Source: Rhodobacterales bacterium HKCCE2091 (GTDB lineage Bacteria > Pseudomonadota > Alphaproteobacteria > Rhodobacterales > Rhodobacteraceae). From it: a stretch of 64,000 nucleotides of DNA. The notes beneath the pieces were generated by a model. The model ran no database searches and had not been told where the DNA came from. It worked only from the letters and a program-made list of their open reading frames with translations. Position numbers and translations under genes: made by a program. Of the stretch, positions 53,907 to 61,944 are shown piece after piece. The stretch spans positions 1-64,000 of the forward strand of contig WVSL01000003.1 of assembly GCA_015689685.1 (NCBI GenBank), in the 5' to 3' direction. The number at the start of each line of letters is the position of its first letter. Within the stretch, counting starts at the first letter, position 1.

Positions 53907-55396
53907 CCGCCGCCGCTGCCGACCGGATGGCGAAGTTCGACCGCGTGCTGCCGCGTCTCAGGCTGGAACACGCCGTCTACCTGCGACGCCAGCCGATCGT
54001 CGTCCTGGCCGAGGGGCTGGAGGACCGCTGCGACGTGCTCGCGCAGCTTGTCGACGGGGAGGGGCGCATCCACGCCGAGCAGGTGGCCCACCTTGCGCCG
54101 GGGAACGGCGCCATCGCGCTCGGCCAGGCGCTGAACCAGCCCGCCGGGCGCTACGAGGTCGTGCTGACCCCGCCGCGGGCCGAGTTCCACGCCACGACGC
54201 CTGCCGAACGCAGGATCCCGGTGACACTGGCGAGCGAGGCGGTGACGGACACACCGGCGGCGGATGCGCAGGCGCTTGGATCATCCCTGATCGAGACGCT
54301 CGCGACCGGCGCGGGCCCCGTCGCGGCGCTGGCGCGGCTGGCGAAGGGCGCGCCGCGGCAGCGGGACGACGCGGCGCTCGCCCGGGCGGTGACCGATCCG
54401 GCAATGGTGTTCGCGCTACTCGCGCTGGATACCGGGGCGGCCCCGCTGGCAACGGCGCAGGCCACCGCGGCGCTGTCGGTCCTCGCCGGACGCCCCGGCA
54501 TCGAGGGCGTGATCGCGGCGGAGCTTTGCAACCCGTCGGACGCGACCGCGGGCCGCCTCCGCACGGCCGGGATCGCGGGCGGCGGTGACCTGCTGGCCCC
54601 CGAAGCCGTCGCCGCGCTTGTCGCGCTCGCGGCCCGGCGCCCAGGGCTGTCGGGCCTCGCCGAGGCACTGATCGACCGCGCCGCGCTCGGCCTCGCACTG
54701 TCGAGCGACCGGGGGAGCCTCGCGGCGCCCACGGACGGACCGGCGGACAGCCGGGTCTCGCGCCACGCCGCGCTCGGGATGATCCTGTTCGGGGTCGGAA
54801 CGGCGGGCGGTGCAGGGCCCGAAGCCGTCGCGCTCGCCGCCGCGGGTTACGACTGCCCGGCGCTGATCCGCGCCCTCGCCTTCGACGGGACCGAGCGGCA
54901 CTGGTCCGAAGGCGGCCGGACGGTCTGGCGCGGCGACGGCGTGGTGCTGTCGGCGTGCGAGGGTCACTGGCAGGTCCGGATCGGGGCGGACGTGATCGCT
55001 GCGGGGCAGGGGACGGCCTCGGTCGGTCCGGGCCTCGTCACGGCCGAAGGATCTGCCCCGTCCCTCGGGCTTCACGCGGCCGAAACGGTGGTGGTGCGCC
55101 CCGACCGGATCGTGCTGCGCGCGGGCGACCGGCTCTTCGGGCTCCGCTCCGACGCGGACTTCGCCCTCGGTCCCGATCCGTCCGGGGCGGGGCGCTGCCT
55201 TTCGGGCGGCGGCGGTCGATGGACGCTTCGGCTCGGTACCGGCGACCCCGACCGCTTCGCCGACGGCCTCGATCATGCCGACGCACCGCCGCAGGCCCCG
55301 CCGCCGGACTGCATCGTGACACGACCCGGCGGCATCGTCGAGCTTCGGTTCGGCGACCACGCGCTTCAGCTCGATTTCTCGGAAGACACCAGATGA
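53903..55396 (+). CDS. hypothetical protein, 497 residues
   Basis: No family was recognised. The first 110 residues look like a beta-rich domain (HAVYLRRQPIVVLAEGLED, GRYEVVLTPPRAEFHA). An Ala-rich helical middle follows (about 120-320). A Gly-rich, strand-forming C-terminus comes last (about 330-497; WSEGGRTVWRGDGVVLSA, VRPDRIVLRAGDRLFGL), which suggests a helical toroid plus beta-sandwich layout as in some polysaccharide lyases, but no catalytic motif can be named. No signal peptide is seen. It is coupled by 4-base overlaps to the ATPase upstream and the beta-propeller gene downstream, so it belongs to the transporter operon. Confidence 0.7.
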   Translation: MTAAAADRMAKFDRVLPRLRLEHAVYLRRQPIVVLAEGLEDRCDVLAQLVDGEGRIHAEQVAHLAPGNGAIALGQALNQPAGRYEVVLTPPRAEFHATTPAERRIPVTLASEAVTDTPAADAQALGSSLIETLATGAGPVAALARLAKGAPRQRDDAALARAVTDPAMVFALLALDTGAAPLATAQATAALSVLAGRPGIEGVIAAELCNPSDATAGRLRTAGIAGGGDLLAPEAVAALVALAARRPGLSGLAEALIDRAALGLALSSDRGSLAAPTDGPADSRVSRHAALGMILFGVGTAGGAGPEAVALAAAGYDCPALIRALAFDGTERHWSEGGRTVWRGDGVVLSACEGHWQVRIGADVIAAGQGTASVGPGLVTAEGSAPSLGLHAAETVVVRPDRIVLRAGDRLFGLRSDADFALGPDPSGAGRCLSGGGGRWTLRLGTGDPDRFADGLDHADAPPQAPPPDCIVTRPGGIVELRFGDHALQLDFSEDTR

Positions 55397-56556
55397 TCCG
55401 ACACCACCCCGTCGACGCCGTTCCGATCACGCCCGAAGGCAACTTCTGGTTCGGCTACTACGACAAGTTCCCGTGGAACGCCTCGGGCCGCCATCACCTC
55501 GCCATGCGGGCCGGATTCATCGACCGGCAGCCGGGGGTGGAGGACGCCATCGACATCGGCCTGATCGACACCGCGAACGGAAACGCCTGGACGAAACTGG
55601 CCGAGACCACCGCCTGGTCCTGGCAGCAGGGCACGATGCTGCAGTGGCTGCCCTCGGACCCCGATCGCAAGATCATCTACAACATCCGCGATGGCGACGA
55701 CTTCCGCGCAGAAATCCGCGACGTGGAGACCGGCGAAACCCGGCAGCTTCCCCGCGCGGTCTACGCGGTGTCCGACACCCACGCGCTCTGCCTGAACTTC
55801 GCGCGGCTTCACATCACGCGGCCCGGCTACGGCTACCCCGACGGCACCGGCGGGCGCACGGACGAGTTTCACCCCGCCGACGAGGGCGTGTGGAAGATGG
55901 ACCTCGCGACCGGCGAATGCGAACTCATAATCTCGCTCGAACGCCTCGCCGGGATCGAGCACAAGGACGAGATGGACATCGCGCCGATGTGGGTGAACCA
56001 CCTGACATGGTCGCCCGGCGGCACCAACTTCGTCTTTCTCAACCGCTGGTTCCGCAAGCACCCGCGTCGGCCGTTCTCGGACCGGTTCTACCGGGCGACG
56101 GCCGATGGCTGCGACCTGCGCAAGGTCCACGACAACGGCTATTTCAGCCACTTCGCCTACCGCGACGAGACGCACCTGCTCGGCCACGCCCGCAAGCCCG
56201 ACGGCGAGGACGACTACCTGATGTTCGACCTGATGGGCGACCCGGGCTTCGAGGTCATCGGCGGCGACGTGTTCGACTGCGACGGGCACTGCAACTTCGC
56301 CCCCGGCGGCCGCTGGTTCGTCACCGACACCTACCCCGACGCCGAGGACATGCGCACGCTCATGCTCTACGACATGGAGACCGGCACCCGGGTCGACATC
56401 GGCAGGTTCCATTCCCCGCCGGAACTGGAGGGCCCGCTCCGCTGCGACCTGCACCCGCGCTGGAGCCGGGACGGGCGGATGCTGTCGATCGACAGCGCGC
56501 ATGAAGGGTGCCGCCGGATCTACACGCTCGACGTCTCCGCGATCACCGGCGCCTGA
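55393..56556 (+). CDS. TolB-like beta-propeller protein
   Basis: A 387-residue protein without signal peptide, made of repeated propeller blades. Blade-like strands include MWVNHLTWSPGGTNFVFLNR, GHCNFAPGGRWFVTDTYP and LHPRWSRDGRMLSIDS. A conserved-looking N-terminal block GNFWFGYYDKFPWNASGRH precedes them. Cytosolic propellers of this type include oligogalacturonide-lyase-like enzymes, but the catalytic residues could not be confirmed. Operon context points to processing of an imported sugar-containing compound. Confidence 0.72.
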   Translation: MIRHHPVDAVPITPEGNFWFGYYDKFPWNASGRHHLAMRAGFIDRQPGVEDAIDIGLIDTANGNAWTKLAETTAWSWQQGTMLQWLPSDPDRKIIYNIRDGDDFRAEIRDVETGETRQLPRAVYAVSDTHALCLNFARLHITRPGYGYPDGTGGRTDEFHPADEGVWKMDLATGECELIISLERLAGIEHKDEMDIAPMWVNHLTWSPGGTNFVFLNRWFRKHPRRPFSDRFYRATADGCDLRKVHDNGYFSHFAYRDETHLLGHARKPDGEDDYLMFDLMGDPGFEVIGGDVFDCDGHCNFAPGGRWFVTDTYPDAEDMRTLMLYDMETGTRVDIGRFHSPPELEGPLRCDLHPRWSRDGRMLSIDSAHEGCRRIYTLDVSAITGA

Positions 56557-56652
56557 GCCCTGCGCGGCGCGCATGGCGCGCGACCGGAGAGCCGCCTTGT
56601 GCCCGGTCCGCGCGCGCCTGTAGCCTCGCCGCGGGAAGCGAAAGGGCAGCGG

Positions 56653-58020
56653 ATGGACATTCGGGTGGACGAAACCGGCTCTCGCGGGTCGATCCAGAGC
56701 TTCTACGCCCCGCAGGACGCGCCGCGCCGCCCGGTCATCGACCGGGCCGAGGGCATCTGGATGTGGGACACCGACGGCCGCCGCTACCTCGACGCGACAT
56801 CGGGCCCTGTCACCACCAATATCGGCCACGGAAATCCCCGCGTCATCGCCGCGATGGAGGCGCAAGCGCGCAAGGTCTGTTTCGCCTCGCGCGCGCTGTT
56901 CGAGAACGCGCCGAACATCCGGCTGGCGCAGAAGGTCTCGGCGCTGGCCGGGCCGGGGTTCGAGCATGTCTTCGTCACCTCCGGCGGGTCCGAGGCGACC
57001 GAGGCCGCGATCAAGCTTGCCCGTCAATACGCGGTGGCGAAGGGGGAGACTGGCCGCTGGAAGGTGCTCGGCCGCGATCCGGGCTACCACGGCGCGACGC
57101 TCGGCGCGGCGGCGGTGACGGGCGATCCGGTCACCGACGCGGTGTTCGGCCCGGTCATGGCCCCGATGCCGCGCGTGCCGACGCCCTTCACCTACCGCGT
57201 GCCGCCGAACCACGACGCCGAAAGCCACGCCCGCGCCTGCGCCGACGCGCTCGATGCCGCGATCCGCGGGGCGGGGCCGGACACCGTGCTCGCCTTCATC
57301 ATGGAACCCGTGGGCGGGCTTGCGACGGGGGCGCTGGTGGCGCCCGACAGCTACTACTCGGCGGTGCGGGAGATCTGCACGCGCCACGGCGTGCTGCTGG
57401 TGTTCGACGAGGTGATGAGCGGGGCGGGCCGCACCGGGACCTTCCTCGCCGCCGACCACTGGCCCGACGCGCGCCCCGATCTCGTGACGCTCGCGAAGGG
57501 GATCGCGGCGGGCTACACGCCGCTCGGCATGGTCCTTGCGCCCGCGGAGATGGTGGATGCCGTCGTCGCCTCGGGCGGGTTCCTCCACGGCCACACCTAC
57601 AGTGCCAACCCGCTGTCCTGCGCCGTGGGCGAGGCGGTGCTGGACGAGGTGATCGACCGCGACCTGATGGGCAACGCGGCGCGCATGGGGGCGGTGCTGC
57701 GCGAGAAGCTGACCGCGCTGATGGAGGCTTCGCCGGTGGTCGGGGACGTGCGCGGGATCGGGCTGTTGCAGGCCGTCGAGATCGTGGCCGACAAGGCGAC
57801 CAAGGCGGCCTTCCCGCCCGAGGCCAATGCCATCGCGAGGCTCGTCGCGCTCGGGATGGAACGGGGGCTCCTGCTCTATTCCCGCTCCACCGCGGGCGGG
57901 CGCTATGGCGAATGGCTGATGGTGACGCCGCCGCTGACGATCACGCCCGAAGAGATGGACGAGATGATCCGGCGCCTGTCCGACACCATCGACGCTTTTG
58001 CTGCGGAGACAATGGCTTGA
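56653..58020 (+). CDS. class III PLP-dependent aminotransferase
   Basis: A 455-residue class III (omega) aminotransferase. It has the PLP phosphate loop SGGSEATEAAIK, the cofactor Asp in LLVFDEVMSGAGRTG and the Schiff-base lysine in VTLAKGIAAGYTPLG. Family members use omega-amines or 2-oxo acids as partners. It lies 96 bases after the propeller gene and overlaps the M20 hydrolase gene, so the two probably act in sequence. Substrate unknown. Confidence 0.88.
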   Translation: MDIRVDETGSRGSIQSFYAPQDAPRRPVIDRAEGIWMWDTDGRRYLDATSGPVTTNIGHGNPRVIAAMEAQARKVCFASRALFENAPNIRLAQKVSALAGPGFEHVFVTSGGSEATEAAIKLARQYAVAKGETGRWKVLGRDPGYHGATLGAAAVTGDPVTDAVFGPVMAPMPRVPTPFTYRVPPNHDAESHARACADALDAAIRGAGPDTVLAFIMEPVGGLATGALVAPDSYYSAVREICTRHGVLLVFDEVMSGAGRTGTFLAADHWPDARPDLVTLAKGIAAGYTPLGMVLAPAEMVDAVVASGGFLHGHTYSANPLSCAVGEAVLDEVIDRDLMGNAARMGAVLREKLTALMEASPVVGDVRGIGLLQAVEIVADKATKAAFPPEANAIARLVALGMERGLLLYSRSTAGGRYGEWLMVTPPLTITPEEMDEMIRRLSDTIDAFAAETMA

Positions 58021-59294
58021 ACGGCGAACTTCACGCGCGTCTCGACGCCGCGGCGGCGGAGATCTTAGACCGGATGATCGCCTGGCGGCGCGATTTCCAC
58101 CAGCACCCGGAGCTCGGCAACCAGGAACACCGCACGGCGGGCATCGTGGCCGAGCACCTCCGCGCCATCGGTTGCGACGAGGTGCGGACGGGCCTCGGCG
58201 GCTCCACCGGTGTCGTCGGCATCATCCGCGGCGACCGGCCCGGCCCCTGCGTTGCCCTGCGCGCAGACATGGACGCGCTGCCGGTCCGCGAGGCCACCGG
58301 CCTGCCCTTCGCCTCCACCGCGACCCAGGACTGGGGCGGGGAAACGGTGCCGGTCATGCATGCCTGCGGCCACGACGCCCATACCGCCGTGCAGATGGCG
58401 GTAGCGGAAATCCTCGCCGCGAACCGCGACGCGATCAGCGGCAGCGTGATGCTGCTGTTCCAGCCCGCCGAGGAAGGCGCCGCGCCGGACTGGCAGGGCG
58501 AAAGCGGCGCGGCGCGGCTGGTTGCGGACGGGGTGTTCGGCGACCCCAGGCCCGACGCCTTCTTCATCTTCCACGTCCTCCAGGACGAGACGAAGGGCAG
58601 GGCAGGCGAGATCCGCTACCACGAGGGCGACGGCACCTACGGCATGAGCCTTCTGCGGATCCGCGTGAAGGGGCGGGGCGGGCACGGCGCGTTCCCGTGG
58701 AAGGCGGTCGATCCGCTGCTGATCGGCGCGCATATCCTGACCGCGCTGCAAAGCGTGCCGGCCAAGAACGTCGACGTGAACGAGAACGCGGTGACCCTGT
58801 CGATCGGCATGTTCCGCGGCGGGTCCAAGTTCAACGTGATCCCGACCGAGGCGGAGATGGAGGGTGCGCTGCGCCTGACCGACGAAAGCACCCGCGCGGC
58901 GCTGGAGGCGCGGGTGGAGGCCATCGCGAAAGGCATCGCCGCGGCCCACGGCGGCAGCGCCGAGGTCGATTGGTATTCGCGCGTTCCGATCATCCACAAC
59001 GACCCCGCGCTGGTGGCGACGATGCTGCCGTCGATCGCCGCCGCCGCGCCGTCGCCAGACCACCTCGTGAAGGTCGAAAGCTGCTTTCTCGACGACGTGT
59101 CGCACTTCACGCAGGTCGCGCCGGTCCTGTTCTTCACCGTGGGCGTGGGCCTCGACGCGGAGGACCCGGCGCGGTCGGGCTTCCACCACGAGCCGGATTT
59201 CATGGTCAACGAGGCCGGGCTCGCGACCGCGCTGAAGGCGATGCTGCGGCTCGCGGTGGATTACGGACCGGCGCGGCTGTCCAACGCGGGCTGA
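58017..59294 (+). CDS. M20-family amidohydrolase
   Basis: A 425-residue metal-dependent amidohydrolase of the N-acyl amino acid deacylase branch. It has DFHQHPELG, the metal motif HACGHDAHT, the catalytic Glu pair in QPAEEG, the dimerisation domain (about 195-310) and a C-terminal metal His in FHHEPDF. A TTG start at 58017 was chosen: it overlaps the aminotransferase stop (TTGA) and has GGAG 9 bases upstream. The next in-frame ATG (58074) would begin almost at the first motif. Confidence 0.87.
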   Translation: MNGELHARLDAAAAEILDRMIAWRRDFHQHPELGNQEHRTAGIVAEHLRAIGCDEVRTGLGGSTGVVGIIRGDRPGPCVALRADMDALPVREATGLPFASTATQDWGGETVPVMHACGHDAHTAVQMAVAEILAANRDAISGSVMLLFQPAEEGAAPDWQGESGAARLVADGVFGDPRPDAFFIFHVLQDETKGRAGEIRYHEGDGTYGMSLLRIRVKGRGGHGAFPWKAVDPLLIGAHILTALQSVPAKNVDVNENAVTLSIGMFRGGSKFNVIPTEAEMEGALRLTDESTRAALEARVEAIAKGIAAAHGGSAEVDWYSRVPIIHNDPALVATMLPSIAAAAPSPDHLVKVESCFLDDVSHFTQVAPVLFFTVGVGLDAEDPARSGFHHEPDFMVNEAGLATALKAMLRLAVDYGPARLSNAG

Positions 59295-59361
59295 CGCCGC
59301 GGCTTGTTCCGCGACGCGGCCGCGCTAGGCTATCCGCAGGGAAAACCGGGGAGGCCAGCAC

Positions 59362-60576
59362 ATGACCGATGCCATCGACCGCAGGCGCGGCGCGGGGATC
59401 GCCCGGTTTCTCGCGTTCCTCGTCGCCGCGATCGTCTCGACGGCCGCCGCCTCCGCGCAGGATGTCCGCACGGTCGACGTGCGCTTCGCCGCCGGGTCGA
59501 GCGGCGCGAGCTATTCCGACAGCATTACCGGCTACGAGGCCGTCGAGTACGAACTCGACGCGCGCGCGGGGCAGTACATGACGGTCGAGATGACGACCTC
59601 CAACCCCTCGGCCTACTTCAACATCTGGGCGCCGGGGACGGAAACGGCGCTCTTCATCGGATCGAGCAGCGGCACCGACTACGAAGGCGTCCTTCCGCGC
59701 AGCGGCACCTACCGGGTGCAGGTCTACCTGATGCGGAACGCCGCGCGGCGGGGCGAGACGGCGAGCTACCGGATCGCGTTCGGCGTGACCGGCCAGCCCG
59801 GGGGCCAGCCGCAGCCGCAACCCATGCCGCTCCCGCCGCCGGACTATGCCGACGGCGATGCGGGCGGTCCGGACTGGTGGCAGATCAGGACGAGCACCGG
59901 CAGCCCGCTCAACATCCGCTCCGGCCCCGGCCGGCAATTCGCGGTTCTGACCTCGCTGCCCTCCGGCACCGTCCTGCGCAACCACGGCTGCCAGACCACC
60001 ACCTTCGACGGCCGCTGGTGCGAGGTCGGCTACGACACCGGCCGGGGATGGGCCGCGGCGAGCTTTCTGCGCGAAGCCCCGCCGCCCGGCCCCGGCACGC
60101 CCCCGGCCCCCGCGCCGGGCGCGGGTGCGGGCGGGTCCGGCGGCGCGACCGGCTGGTTCGTCGTGCAGAACCTCCCCGCGAGCGACCGGCTGGTGCTCCG
60201 GGGCGGGCCGTCGGGGTCGGAACGGCTGGTCGGGCAGGCGGAGGCCGGCGCGCTCCTGCGCAACCTCGGTTGCCGCGACGTGGGCGCCGAGCGCTGGTGC
60301 CAGGTCGAGAACCGCAGCGGGACGCTGACCGGGTGGGCCAACGCGCGCTTCCTCGGGCCGAGCGCGGGGCCTGCGCCCGCGCGGCCCGCCACGGGTGCGG
60401 ATCCGACCGTCTACCGCCGGTCGAGCGGCGAGTACGAGGTCCGCTTCGCCACCGGCTGCGCGCTCCTGTTCGACCGCTCCGGCAGCCTCGTCACCGCCGG
60501 GCCGACCTGCACCGCGGCACAGTCCATCCGCGCGGTCGAGGCGCTCGACGGCTACCGGGTCGCCAACGGGCTCTGA
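59362..60576 (+). CDS. exported protein with two SH3b domains
   Basis: A 404-residue protein with a signal peptide ending near ASAQD. It has a beta-rich N-terminal domain (about 35-150), a Pro/Gln linker, a bacterial SH3 domain (about 172-236; LNIRSGPGRQFAVLTSLPSG), a Gly/Pro/Ala linker, a second SH3-like unit (about 265-335; LVLRGGPSGSERLVGQ) and a C-terminal domain with paired cysteines. Such periplasmic SH3b proteins often bind cell-wall peptides. It stands alone; no functional link to neighbours is visible. Confidence 0.8.
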   Translation: MTDAIDRRRGAGIARFLAFLVAAIVSTAAASAQDVRTVDVRFAAGSSGASYSDSITGYEAVEYELDARAGQYMTVEMTTSNPSAYFNIWAPGTETALFIGSSSGTDYEGVLPRSGTYRVQVYLMRNAARRGETASYRIAFGVTGQPGGQPQPQPMPLPPPDYADGDAGGPDWWQIRTSTGSPLNIRSGPGRQFAVLTSLPSGTVLRNHGCQTTTFDGRWCEVGYDTGRGWAAASFLREAPPPGPGTPPAPAPGAGAGGSGGATGWFVVQNLPASDRLVLRGGPSGSERLVGQAEAGALLRNLGCRDVGAERWCQVENRSGTLTGWANARFLGPSAGPAPARPATGADPTVYRRSSGEYEVRFATGCALLFDRSGSLVTAGPTCTAAQSIRAVEALDGYRVANGL

Positions 60577-60704
60577 TCCGCGGCCAGCCCTGATCCCGGC
60601 ACAGGACGGCCATGTTGCGGCGCAGCATTGCGATTGCGGCGACGGAATTGGTATCCCCGCCCGTGAAAGCCCCGAATGAAGTCCGTCACGAAAGCCCCGA
60701 CCAC

Positions 60705-61940
60705 ATGATCCATCCCCCCGAAACGCGGAGCGGCCGGCCGCTCCGCGCCGCCGCCGCCGTTGCTGCCCTTCTCGCCCTTCTCGGCGCCGGGGGCGCGGCC
60801 GCGCAGGGCATGGCGGGTCCGGGCATGGGGCCGGCGCAGGTCGGGGTCGTGACTGTGCAGGCCGAACAGGTGCCCTACACCTCGACCGTTCCGGGCCGCG
60901 CCGTCGCCTACGAGGAGGTGGACATCCGCCCCCGCGTCAGCGGCGCGATATCCGAGATCGTCTACACCCCCGGCACCGCCATCGCCGCGGGCGACGTGCT
61001 GTTCCGGATCGAAAGCGAGACCTACGCCGCCGATGTCGCCGCCGCCGAGGCCGAGGTCGCCCGCGCCGAGGCCGCGGTGTCGAGCGCCGAGGCGACCCGG
61101 TCGCGCTACGAACGGCTGGAAGGCACCGGCGTCACGGTGGAGGACGTGGAAAGCGCCCGTGTGGCTGTGTTGCAGGCGCAGGCCGACCTGAGCGCCGCGA
61201 ACGCCGCGCTCCAGGCCGCGCGGCTCGATCTCGACCGGACCGAGATCGTGAGCCCGATCGCAGGTTACGCGGCGCTGCCCGAGGTCTCGGTCGGCGCGCT
61301 CGTGACCGCGAACCAGGCCGACGCGCTGACCACCGTCACCCGGCTCGACCCGATCTACGTCGACGTGGAGGAATCGAGCCGCCGCATCGGCGACGTGCGC
61401 CGCCGGATCGACGCGGGCTCCATCGCGCCGGGCGAGACGCTCGGGATCTCGCTGGTGCTGGAAACCGGCGAGACCTATTCCGGAGAGGGCGAGATGGTGT
61501 CGCCCGGCACCAGCGTCAGCCCGACCACCGGGACCATCGCGATCCGGATCCGCTTCGACAACCCCGACCGGCGCATCATCCCGGGCCAGTTCCTGCGGGT
61601 GGAAGTCGTGCTCGGCTCGGTCGAGGCGGTGCTGGTGCCGCAGGGCGCGACCTCGCGCGCGTCGGACGGCAGCCTGACCGCCTTCGTCGCGGTCGACGGG
61701 CGGGCGGAGCAGCGGGTGCTGGCCGAGGATGGCAGCTACCGCAACGGCTGGATCGTCACCGGCGGGATCGAGGCCGGCGAGGCGCTGATCGTGGACGGCC
61801 TGTCGAACCTGCGGGACGGTGCGGAAATCGCCCCAGTCGCCGTCGCGATCTCGGCCGACGGCGTGGTGACGGAGGCGGGCGACATGGACGGCGCGCCACC
61901 GCCCGGGGACGGCGGGGTCCCGGCCGCGGACGGGAACTGA
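60705..61940 (+). CDS. RND efflux periplasmic adaptor (membrane fusion protein)
   Basis: A 411-residue adaptor with a signal peptide ending GGAAAQG. It has a lipoyl-like half (VDIRPRVSGAISEIVYTPGT), an alpha-helical hairpin rich in Ala/Glu (about 110-180), a second lipoyl half (TEIVSPIAGYAALPEVSVG) and a beta-barrel (about 215-300). It joins the inner-membrane pump to an outer-membrane channel not present here. An ATG at 60612 with AGGA in front would add 31 residues and bury the signal peptide, so 60705 is preferred. Confidence 0.87.
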   Translation: MIHPPETRSGRPLRAAAAVAALLALLGAGGAAAQGMAGPGMGPAQVGVVTVQAEQVPYTSTVPGRAVAYEEVDIRPRVSGAISEIVYTPGTAIAAGDVLFRIESETYAADVAAAEAEVARAEAAVSSAEATRSRYERLEGTGVTVEDVESARVAVLQAQADLSAANAALQAARLDLDRTEIVSPIAGYAALPEVSVGALVTANQADALTTVTRLDPIYVDVEESSRRIGDVRRRIDAGSIAPGETLGISLVLETGETYSGEGEMVSPGTSVSPTTGTIAIRIRFDNPDRRIIPGQFLRVEVVLGSVEAVLVPQGATSRASDGSLTAFVAVDGRAEQRVLAEDGSYRNGWIVTGGIEAGEALIVDGLSNLRDGAEIAPVAVAISADGVVTEAGDMDGAPPPGDGGVPAADGN

Positions 61941-61944
61941 CCGG

